Source: JAJNPS01 sp031430315 (GTDB taxonomy: Bacteria; Pseudomonadota; Alphaproteobacteria; Rhodobacterales; Rhodobacteraceae). Taken from it: 20,652 nt of DNA. The notes under the pieces are model-generated. The model saw only the letters and a program-made list of their open reading frames with translations, was not told the DNA's origin and ran no database searches. Where the stretch lies: NCBI GenBank assembly GCA_031430315.1, contig JANPBI010000267.1:1-20652 (forward strand), written 5' to 3'. This document shows positions 14,694-20,652 of the stretch, in pieces (the stretch's first letter is position 1; each line of letters begins with the position of its first letter). Made by a program: the position numbers and the translations under genes.

Positions 14694-15664
14694 GTCGTGC
14701 GCCCCCGGTTTGCCAGAACCGCGCCGAACATGACGACGACGACCATGATGCTGCCCTCGATGATCGTGGTGACGTTGGGGTCGACGGACATCAATGTCAG
14801 ATCCATCCGGACCAGTCTCAACACGAAAACCGCCAGGATTGGCCCGATCAGCCCGCCGCGCCCGCCGCCCAGCACTACGCCGCCCAGCACGACAGCCGCG
14901 ACCGAAGCTAGAAGATAGGGACCGGGGATCGGCTCGCCGATGCCGGTGCTCATCGTGACGGACAGACCGCCCAGGGCAGCGAAAAGCCCGCAGACGGCAT
15001 AAGCTGCAATCCGCGTGCGACCGACCGGTACGCCAGAGCGGAACGCGGCCAGGTGATCCGACCCGATAGCGTAGAACATGAGGCCGAGCTTGGACCGGAG
15101 GATCGGCAGCCAGATTACCGCGACGCAAACCGCAAGGAAAACGACCCCCTTGGGCAGCCAGGCGGTCAGGGAAGATGGGATTCCGGGCAGCGTGACGCCC
15201 CCTACAATCAGGTCGCGCAGCCACGGGGCCGCCGCGCCCCCCGGCGCGTTAAGGATCAATAGCGCGACCCCTTGCCAGACAAACAGCATCGCCAGCGTAA
15301 CCACAATGTCGGGCACGCGGGTCAGCACGATCAACGCGCCGTTGATCGCCCCCATCCCGAGGCCCACCAAAAGGACAAACGCGACGACCCCCACCGACTG
15401 CCCATCCGTGGCCCCAGCCATCAGCACGGCACCTGTGACGCTGGCCACCGCCATCATCGCGGCGATAGACAGGTCGATCCCGCCGGCGATGACGACGATC
15501 GCCATTCCCACGGTCGCCAGTGCAAAGGGCAGGGCGGCTCGTGCCAGGCTATCCAGCCCCGAAATGCCGAAATCGGGCTGGATCACCTTGGTTGCCACCA
15601 ACAACAGCGCCAAGAGCCCCGCCAGCCCCAAGGTCCAGCCATGGGTCGACACGATGCGGCTCAT
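14690..15664 (-). CDS. CUT2-family sugar ABC transporter permease (RbsC-like), first permease
   Basis: This membrane protein of 324 residues is predicted to be multispanning and starts with an N-terminal hydrophobic helix (LGLAGLLALLLVA). It carries VIAGGIDLSIAAMMAVASV, the coupling-region YAIGSDHLAAFRSGVPVGRTRI and AAVVLGGVVLGGGRGGLIGPILAV, all typical of BPD_transp_2 permeases. It differs clearly from the neighbouring permease: GSD instead of GSNE, and a longer periplasmic loop NAPGGAAAPWLRDLIVGG. The two therefore probably form a heterodimer. The ATG overlaps the ATPase stop and its own stop overlaps the next start (both ATGA), giving a coupled ATPase-permease-permease block. Confidence 0.93.
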   Translation of the reverse strand: MSRIVSTHGWTLGLAGLLALLLVATKVIQPDFGISGLDSLARAALPFALATVGMAIVVIAGGIDLSIAAMMAVASVTGAVLMAGATDGQSVGVVAFVLLVGLGMGAINGALIVLTRVPDIVVTLAMLFVWQGVALLILNAPGGAAAPWLRDLIVGGVTLPGIPSSLTAWLPKGVVFLAVCVAVIWLPILRSKLGLMFYAIGSDHLAAFRSGVPVGRTRIAAYAVCGLFAALGGLSVTMSTGIGEPIPGPYLLASVAAVVLGGVVLGGGRGGLIGPILAVFVLRLVRMDLTLMSVDPNVTTIIEGSIMVVVVMFGAVLANRGRTT

Positions 15665-17166
15665 GCCACGACCTCGGGCGATGTTCCGGCCAATCCGTAT
15701 GCCAGGCGCATCAAGGTTGGTTCATCCGCATCGGCGGCCTCGACAATGCCGGTGACCCGCCCGTTGAAGATGACCAGTGCGCGGTCGCAGGCCAGCGGGA
15801 TCTCGGCCAGCTCGGACGTGTAGTAAAGCACTGCCGCGCCCTGATCGGCCAGATCGCGGACCAGCGCGTAGATCTGGCGCTTGGTGCGGATGTCGATGCC
15901 GCGCGTGGGGTCAAACAGCAGCAGCGTCTGCACCCCCTTGGCAATCCAGCGGGCGATTGTGACTTTTTGCTGATTGCCGCCGGAAAGGCGGCGCACCTCG
16001 CCTTGCGCGCGGGTGTCGATCTGCAGGCGGTCAATGGCAGATGCCACACGCCGCGCCTCCTCGCGCATCGGCACGGCCCCCCAGTCGCGGGGGCGTGCCA
16101 ATAGGGGGATGGCGATGTTTTCGCGCACCGACCGCGCCATCAGCAGCGCATGCGCCCGGTCACCCGGCACAAAGGTCAGGCCAGCCGCGATGGCATCGGC
16201 AGGGTGATGAAAACTGACCGGTTGGCCATCTACGCGGACATCGCCCGACGTGGCGCGCCGCTGGCCTGCAAGAACGTCAAACAATTCGTCCTGGCCCTGA
16301 CCTTCAAGAGCGACAACGCCCAGCACCTCACCTCGGTGCAGTTCCAGCGAGACATCCGATAGCCTTGTGCCGACTTTCAGCCCGGTGACCTGCAAGCGGG
16401 GTGGGACTGCGGTGCTTCGGTCCGGTGCAGCGCTGCGCGCCCGGTTTGCAACAGCGCTGGTCAGGTTGCCCAGCATCATTTCGACCACCCGGTCCTCGAC
16501 ACCCGGAGTGATCGGCAGGTCGCCCACAGTCGCCCCGTCACGCAGAACCGTCGCGCGGTCGCACAAGGCTGCAATCTCGGCGAACCGGTGCGAGATATAG
16601 ATGACCGAGCGCCCGGCATCCGCCTGTTCGCGCACAACGCGCAGTACGCGGTCGACGAGGTCGGTCGGCAAGGCCGCAGTCATTTCGTCCAGCAACAGGA
16701 CATCGGGACTTGCGGCCAACGCGCGGGCCAGATCGAGGACGCGCAAAGTGGCCAGCGGCAGCCGCCCAATCATCCTATCCAGGCGCAGGTCGGTGATCCC
16801 AAGCTCATCCACCCAATGGCGGAAGGGTTCCACAGGCGTGTCGCCCAGCCGCAGGTTGTCGGCCACGTCCAGATCGGGGATCAATGACGGTTCCTGATAA
16901 ACTGGCACCAATCCCCATTTCTTTGCCGCAGCGGGTGACCCGACCGTGCTGTCGCGCCCCTTGATGCGGACATGGCCTGCATCGGCCTTCAACGCGCCGG
17001 TAAGGATCTTGACGAAAGTTGACTTGCCCGCGCCGTTCGCGCCCATCAGTGCCACGATCTGGCCCTTGGCCACCTGCAGCGATGCATCGTGCAACGCCAC
17101 GACCGCCCCAAAGCGTTTGGCCACGCCCTTGGCATCGAGAACGGGGGTGGAGGTCTGGTCGGTCAT
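15661..17166 (-). CDS. CUT2-family sugar ABC transporter ATP-binding protein (tandem ATPase domains)
   Basis: This 501-residue protein with two fused nucleotide-binding domains energises sugar import. The first domain has Walker A GANGAGKS (42-49) and Walker B VLLLDE (156-161), but its signature loop is degenerate (LPLATLRVLDLARAL, 136-150). The second domain has a degenerate Walker A (ALEGQGQDEL), an intact LSGGNQQ signature (394-400) and FDPTRGID (418-425), where the usual DEPTRGID glutamate is lost. Division of labour between the halves is normal for RbsA/AraG-type proteins. The start at 17166 begins the conserved domain (MTDQTSTPVLDAKGVAKRFG); no clear ribosome-binding site precedes it. 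It is separated from the binding-protein gene by 112 bp holding a long inverted repeat, which could lower its expression relative to the binding protein. Confidence 0.92.
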   Translation of the reverse strand: MTDQTSTPVLDAKGVAKRFGAVVALHDASLQVAKGQIVALMGANGAGKSTFVKILTGALKADAGHVRIKGRDSTVGSPAAAKKWGLVPVYQEPSLIPDLDVADNLRLGDTPVEPFRHWVDELGITDLRLDRMIGRLPLATLRVLDLARALAASPDVLLLDEMTAALPTDLVDRVLRVVREQADAGRSVIYISHRFAEIAALCDRATVLRDGATVGDLPITPGVEDRVVEMMLGNLTSAVANRARSAAPDRSTAVPPRLQVTGLKVGTRLSDVSLELHRGEVLGVVALEGQGQDELFDVLAGQRRATSGDVRVDGQPVSFHHPADAIAAGLTFVPGDRAHALLMARSVRENIAIPLLARPRDWGAVPMREEARRVASAIDRLQIDTRAQGEVRRLSGGNQQKVTIARWIAKGVQTLLLFDPTRGIDIRTKRQIYALVRDLADQGAAVLYYTSELAEIPLACDRALVIFNGRVTGIVEAADADEPTLMRLAYGLAGTSPEVVA

Positions 17167-17197
17167 GGGTGATTTTTCAAAGAGAATGCGTCCGTCT

Positions 17198-17275
17198 CGA
17201 CCCCTTTCCTTTGGATGAGGGGGTGAGCACAAGAGGCCCCCCTCCCGCGAGAGAGGGGCCAATGGAAAAGGGTCG
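17198..17275 (-). repeat. Nested inverted repeat between binding-protein and ATPase genes (mRNA stem-loop/attenuator)
   Basis: The outer arms 17198-17214 (CGACCCCTTTCCTTTGG) and 17259-17275 pair at 15 of 17 positions. Inside lies a second stem, 17235-17244 (GGCCCCCCTC) with 17251-17260, pairing at 9 of 10 around the loop CCGCGA. The structure starts 3 nt after the binding-protein stop codon. In transport operons such hairpins commonly protect the binding-protein mRNA from 3' decay or partly terminate transcription, so more binding protein than membrane components is made. There is no U-run for a classical terminator on the minus strand. Confidence 0.75.
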
Positions 17276-17278
17276 TAC

Positions 17279-18304
17279 TTACTCGCCCGGACCTTTGCAG
17301 GCGATGATCTGGTCCATGGAATAGGTGGTCCAGCCGGGGATCGACACCGAGACCGGCCATTCTGGCGACAGGCTCGGGTTGGCCGCAGCCGCAAGCAGGG
17401 CTTTGCCATCGTCGGTATTGTTGGCCCAGACCACGGGATCGACCAGAACGGTCTTTTCCGCCGGCATCTTGCCATCCAGGATCTGGATTGCCAGAGCCAC
17501 GCCCGCGCCCCCGACCGAGCCGGGGTTGGTTACTGCAGCGCCGACCAGTCCGTCAACGCTGGACAGCTGACCGACGAAGCCTGCGTTGTCGGCCCCCACG
17601 ATCGGCACCATCGGCGCGCCACTTTCGACGAAGGCGTCAACGATCACGTTGTCGATGCCAGAGGTCCAGACGCCCTGGAACGGCACACCCGCCGCGATGA
17701 TGTCGTTGATCTGCTGCTTGCCCTGGTCTTGCTGCCACCCGGTGAAGACCTCCTGCGCTACCGTGATCGCCGGGAACTCAGCCATTGCCTTTTTGAAGCC
17801 CACATCGCGATCATTGTCCGCACCCGCACCGGCAGCACCGCGCATGTAGACCACGGCCCCCTTGCCGCCCATCGTCTCGAACAGCCATTTGGCCCCCAGA
17901 TAGGCGTATTGGGTTTGGTTGTTGGAAAGGATGTAGGCCGATGGTTCCGTCACGGCCTGGTCCACCGCGACCACGACGATGCCTGCATCGGTCGCCTCTT
18001 TGATGGCGGCGTTGATGCCGTCGGCATTGGCGGGGTTCACCACGATTGCATTCACACCGGCCTGGATCAGGTTGCGGATATCCTCAAGCTGGCCCGCTGC
18101 ATCGGTGTTGCGGTGTGCGATGTTCAGGCTTTCGACCTTTCCCGAGGCCAGAGCTTCGGCCTTCATGGCGCAGACCATTTCTTCGCGCCAGCCATTGCCC
18201 TGCACGGTGTTGGAAATGCCGATCTTGTAGCCCTCGGCGCTGGCCATGCCGCCAAATCCGACGGCCAATGCCAGCGCCACCGATCCAATCAAGCTTTTTG
18301 TCAT
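17279..18304 (-). CDS. CUT2-family periplasmic sugar-binding protein of the ABC importer
   Basis: This 341-residue secreted protein has a Sec signal peptide (MTKSLIGSVALALAVGFGGMASA, cleavage about residue 23) and a periplasmic-binding-protein type I fold. Landmarks are YKIGISNTVQGNGWREEM (26-43), IQAGVNAIVVNPANADGINAAIKEATDAGIVVVAVDQ in the first lobe, and GVWTSGIDNVIVDAF plus VGADNAGFVGQ in the second. It captures the substrate for the ATPase and permeases encoded downstream. Specificity is unknown; the neighbouring dehydrogenases and isomerase suggest a glycoside, cyclitol or unusual sugar. The ATG at 18304 has an excellent ribosome-binding site (GGAGGA, 18311-18316, 6 nt away); an upstream in-frame extension to 18319 lacks one. 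The gene is followed at once by a large inverted repeat. Confidence 0.93.
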   Translation of the reverse strand: MTKSLIGSVALALAVGFGGMASAEGYKIGISNTVQGNGWREEMVCAMKAEALASGKVESLNIAHRNTDAAGQLEDIRNLIQAGVNAIVVNPANADGINAAIKEATDAGIVVVAVDQAVTEPSAYILSNNQTQYAYLGAKWLFETMGGKGAVVYMRGAAGAGADNDRDVGFKKAMAEFPAITVAQEVFTGWQQDQGKQQINDIIAAGVPFQGVWTSGIDNVIVDAFVESGAPMVPIVGADNAGFVGQLSSVDGLVGAAVTNPGSVGGAGVALAIQILDGKMPAEKTVLVDPVVWANNTDDGKALLAAAANPSLSPEWPVSVSIPGWTTYSMDQIIACKGPGE

Positions 18305-18310
18305 TGGTAT

Positions 18311-18316
18311 TCCTCC
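18311..18316 (-). promoter_or_regulatory. Strong Shine-Dalgarno site fixing the binding-protein start
   Basis: GGAGGA ends 6 nt before the ATG at 18304. It is the best ribosome-binding site in the right-hand operon, consistent with high synthesis of the binding protein. The 48-bp gap around it also holds several spaced CTGAA/TTGAA repeats of unknown meaning. Confidence 0.7.
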
Positions 18317-18352
18317 CATTCAGGTTCAAGTTTCAGTCTTACCGTTCAGTTT

Positions 18353-19267
18353 TTACTTCACAAACGGGCGCAGCACATCCCGTGCCAAAGCGAACCCACG
18401 TTTGATCGCCGCATGCGATCCTTCGAAATTGCGGTCTTCGTGTTCGATGATCACCGGGCCATCGTAACCCGCGCGAAAAAGGCCCGCGAAGGTTTCGGCC
18501 CAGTTGACCTCTCCCAGACCCGGCATGCGGGGGATCTGCCAGCCCATGCCCGCCGACAGGATGCCGTTTTCATACAGCCCGTCGCGGTCGATCATCAGGT
18601 CCTTGGCATGGACATGCACCATCCGTCCTCCAAATTCGCGGATGAAACGGGCCTGGTCGATCATCTGCCAGACCAGGTGGCTTGGGTCGTAGTTCATCCC
18701 CACGGCATCCCCCCATGCGTCGAAGATACGCCGCCAAACCTTTGGTGCATAGGCAATATTGTGCCCGCCGGGCCATTCGTCGGGGGAAAAGATCATCGGA
18801 CAATTCTCAAAGGCGAGCGTCACTCCCGCGTCGCGTGCATGCGCGACGATGACGGGGAAAATCTGCTCGGCCCGCGCCCAGTTCTGGTCAATCGTCAGCG
18901 TGCGATCGCCACCGACAAACGTGTTGACGACCTTGACCCCCATCCTGCTTGCGGCGGTGATCACCAGTTTGAGGTGCCCGATCACGGCGTCGCGGTGCCC
19001 CGCGTCTGCGTGCAGCGGGTTTGGGTAGTAGCCAAGCCCCGCGACAGACAGGCCTTTGTCGGCCAGCATGCCCATGATTTCGGATCCACGTGCCGGGGTC
19101 ATGTCCTCGACCGCTATATGGCAGGTCCCCGCATAGCGGCGTTTCTCCGCCACGGCAGATGGCCAGCAGGCGATCTCCAGCGCCTCGAAACCCGCTGAAG
19201 CCGACCATGCGGCCACTTCGGCCAGGCTGGTATCGGCAAAGGGTGCGGTCAGAAGACCAAGTTTCAT
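18353..19267 (-). CDS. Sugar phosphate isomerase/epimerase-family TIM-barrel protein (xylose isomerase-like)
   Basis: This 304-residue TIM-barrel protein of the AP-endonuclease-2/xylose-isomerase-like superfamily has the full set of divalent-metal ligands: E154 (FENCPM), D194 (NYDPSHL), H220 (HVHAKD) and E275 (IIEHED). Other marks are MKLGLLTAPF at the N-terminus and NTFVGGDR (115-122). Relatives isomerise or epimerise sugars and keto-sugars, and some catalyse beta-elimination or hydration of 3-keto-glycosides together with Gfo/Idh/MocA dehydrogenases. That fits this operon, where a Gfo dehydrogenase is directly upstream and an importer directly downstream. An ATG at 19273 is also in frame but sits directly against GGGGGG; the ATG at 19267 has better spacing. 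No catalytic base beyond the metal site can be assigned by eye. Confidence 0.9.
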   Translation of the reverse strand: MKLGLLTAPFADTSLAEVAAWSASAGFEALEIACWPSAVAEKRRYAGTCHIAVEDMTPARGSEIMGMLADKGLSVAGLGYYPNPLHADAGHRDAVIGHLKLVITAASRMGVKVVNTFVGGDRTLTIDQNWARAEQIFPVIVAHARDAGVTLAFENCPMIFSPDEWPGGHNIAYAPKVWRRIFDAWGDAVGMNYDPSHLVWQMIDQARFIREFGGRMVHVHAKDLMIDRDGLYENGILSAGMGWQIPRMPGLGEVNWAETFAGLFRAGYDGPVIIEHEDRNFEGSHAAIKRGFALARDVLRPFVK

Positions 19268-19285
19268 CTCCATCCCCCCAGATGT

Positions 19286-20440
19286 TCAGGCATTTGGCAC
19301 CCCGACCCAGGCGCCAGTCCGCGCGCTTTGCAGGACTGCATCGCAGACAAGCATTTCATGGTGACCATCTTCAAAGCTTGCATAGTTTGCGTCTTGCCTT
19401 CGCGCGCCATCTGCAATGTCGCGATAGACCTGCGCGAAAAGGGCCTGGAACGTATCAGCAAAGCCTTCGACATGGCCGCCCGGCAAATAGGCTGCTGCAG
19501 CCCCTGTCGCGTTCATCAGGCTGGCGTCGCGCTGCAGGACCTGGTTTGGCGCGTCGCGGTGGCCGATCCAGAGGTGATCGGGGGTTTCGGAATGCCATGC
19601 GGCCGAAGCTGCGGACCCGGCGATATCCCAGGTCAGCGCGTTCTTGCGGCCCATGCTGATCTGGCTGGTCGACATGACCCCCCGCGCGCCATTGGCATAG
19701 CGCAAAAGGATTGTCGCAGCATCGTCGGTGGCAATGGTTCGGGGCTCGGTCGCGCCTCGGGCGGCAGAGAATGTCTCGACCGGGCCGACGGGTTTCTGGC
19801 GCACCGGAAAGAACGTCGCGAGTTCAGCAAAGACCGCCGTGATGCGCTGACCCGCGATGAAGCTGGTCAGGTCCAGCCAATGCGTGCCGATATCGCCGAC
19901 AGAGCGCAGCACGCCGCCTTCGTCCGCCTCCAGCCGCCAGTTCCAGTCGGTTTCCTTGGCAAGCCAATCCTGATGGTAGGACCCTGAGATCAGGCGAATA
20001 TCCCCCATATCGCCCGCCGCCACCATGCCGCGGGCCTGCTGGTTCAAGGGGTAAAAGCGGGTGTTGTAGCACACCGCCGCGACCTTGCCGCTGGCCCTGG
20101 CCAATGCCACCATTTCAGCAGACTGTGCGGCGGTGATAGCCAGCGGCTTTTCGCAGATGACGTGCCGTCCGGCGGCCAGGATCTGCTTGACCTGCGGGTA
20201 GTGTAGCGCGTTGGGCGAGGTGACATGGACCATCTGCACGGCCGCATCGGCCAAAAGCTCCTCTAGCGAGGCATAAGCCCGCGCAACACCCAAAGCCGCC
20301 GCGCGTTCTGCTCCGCGATCCGCGCTTGACCCCAGGATGCCTGTGACCGTCACACCCAAACGCCGCAACGCGCCCAGATGAACAGCGCCTATGAAGCCTG
20401 TGCCGATAATGGCCGCGCCGAACCTGCTTGCGTCACGCAA
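19286..20440 (-). CDS. Gfo/Idh/MocA-family sugar dehydrogenase, probably the entry oxidation step (TTG start)
   Basis: This is a full Gfo/Idh/MocA enzyme: GAAIIGTGFIGAVH (Rossmann glycines), VICEKPLA with the conserved lysine, and SVGDIGTHWLDL with the D-x3-H catalytic pair. The segment GSYHQDWL followed by NWRL, and the C-terminal SFEDGHHEMLVCDAV, recall the levoglucosan dehydrogenase/3-keto-glycoside-forming group as I remember it. Oxidation of a glycoside at C3 is therefore a fair hypothesis. No ATG suits the N-terminus. A TTG at 20440 has GGGGGA about 7 nt upstream and is preferred (384 aa); a TTG at 20458 is also in frame (390 aa) and overlaps the upstream SDR gene more deeply. The isomerase gene follows 18 bp downstream. 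Translational coupling to the SDR is likely. Confidence 0.88.
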   Translation of the reverse strand: MRDASRFGAAIIGTGFIGAVHLGALRRLGVTVTGILGSSADRGAERAAALGVARAYASLEELLADAAVQMVHVTSPNALHYPQVKQILAAGRHVICEKPLAITAAQSAEMVALARASGKVAAVCYNTRFYPLNQQARGMVAAGDMGDIRLISGSYHQDWLAKETDWNWRLEADEGGVLRSVGDIGTHWLDLTSFIAGQRITAVFAELATFFPVRQKPVGPVETFSAARGATEPRTIATDDAATILLRYANGARGVMSTSQISMGRKNALTWDIAGSAASAAWHSETPDHLWIGHRDAPNQVLQRDASLMNATGAAAAYLPGGHVEGFADTFQALFAQVYRDIADGARRQDANYASFEDGHHEMLVCDAVLQSARTGAWVGVPNA

Positions 20441-20652
20441 CGGAATATCCCCCGTCAATGGCCAGGCAAGTACCGGTCATGAAGGCAGCGGCGGCCGAGG
20501 CCAGGAACAGCACCGGCCCCGCGATATCGTCTGGCTGGCCCCAGCGTGCCATGGGCGTACGCAGGTTGACGGCGGCGACATGGGCGGGATCGGTGCGGCT
20601 GCGAGCCGATTGCTCGGTGACGATAAAGCCGGGGGCGACGGCATTGACCCGG
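20433..20652 (-). CDS. SDR-family oxidoreductase, C-terminal fragment (cut by the window edge)
   Basis: Only the last 72 residues are in the window. They read RVNAVAPGFIVTEQ at the start, the segment after the catalytic Tyr/Lys of classical SDRs, then RWGQPDDIAGPVLFLAS and the C-terminal GTCLAIDGGYSV. This is a textbook SDR C-terminus, so a full NAD(P)-dependent dehydrogenase of about 250 residues is expected, with the active site beyond the edge. Its TGA stop (20433-20435) lies inside the start region of the next gene, so the two overlap and probably share an mRNA with the whole downstream sugar operon. A polyol or sugar substrate is inferred from context only. Confidence 0.88.
   Translation of the reverse strand, partial: RVNAVAPGFIVTEQSARSRTDPAHVAAVNLRTPMARWGQPDDIAGPVLFLASAAAAFMTGTCLAIDGGYSVA

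Noticed and set aside
14694..15224. Long upstream extension of the second permease frame
   Set aside because: It is out-of-frame sequence of the first permease, Arg/Gly-rich and not membrane-like; the ATG at 14693 overlaps the upstream stop.
17167..17475. Upstream extension of the ATPase frame by 103 residues
   Set aside because: It reads through the inverted repeat and the end of the binding-protein gene in another frame; the conserved ATPase domain starts at 17166.
17729..19198. 489-codon open frame on the plus strand opposite the binding-protein and isomerase genes
   Set aside because: It spans two well-supported opposite genes and their gap and shows no domain, so it is a high-GC antisense artefact.

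Overview
The window looks like a chromosomal stretch of an alphaproteobacterium, most likely a Rhodobacteraceae/Roseobacter-type organism. I base this on the high GC content, dense ATGA-coupled operons, an AcuI-type acryloyl-CoA reductase beside a DmdA-like demethylase, and CUT2 sugar importers surrounded by Gfo/Idh/MocA dehydrogenases. This is recognition from protein sequence, not a database search. Sixteen protein genes are supported, two of them cut by the window edges. I see no rRNA, tRNA, CRISPR, insertion sequence or prophage gene. No gene-free stretch exceeds about 140 bases.

Left region (1-2096): a divergent pair made of an AraF-like periplasmic sugar-binding protein (leaving the window leftwards) and an SDR dehydrogenase. 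They share a short promoter region holding an inverted repeat. An FCD-type GntR regulator converges on the SDR gene so tightly that both stop codons lie in one CTAG. This is probably the edge of a sugar uptake and oxidation locus.

Middle region (2236-10490): a minus-strand operon reads DmdA-like THF-dependent demethylase, acyl-CoA synthetase, acuI, enoyl-CoA hydratase. Divergent from it are a GcvA-like LysR regulator, a DAO-family FAD oxidoreductase and pcaF (3-oxoadipyl-CoA thiolase). The operon resembles a dimethylsulfoniopropionate (DMSP) demethylation/acryloyl-CoA route: demethylate, activate to a CoA thioester, then hydrate or reduce the enoyl-CoA. No dmdC-like acyl-CoA dehydrogenase is present, so the substrate is open.

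Right region (10499-20652): one long minus-strand operon. In transcription order it reads SDR (partial), Gfo/Idh/MocA dehydrogenase, TIM-barrel sugar isomerase/epimerase, CUT2 binding protein, CUT2 ATPase, two permeases, then three more Gfo/Idh/MocA proteins. Most junctions overlap or are under 50 bp. The exception is a 112-bp gap after the binding-protein gene that carries a nested inverted repeat, probably an mRNA-stabilising or attenuating structure. The gene set fits import of a sugar, glycoside or cyclitol followed by oxidation to a keto-sugar and isomerisation or beta-elimination. One of the four Gfo proteins lacks both the dinucleotide-binding glycine motif and the usual histidine, so it may not be an ordinary dehydrogenase.
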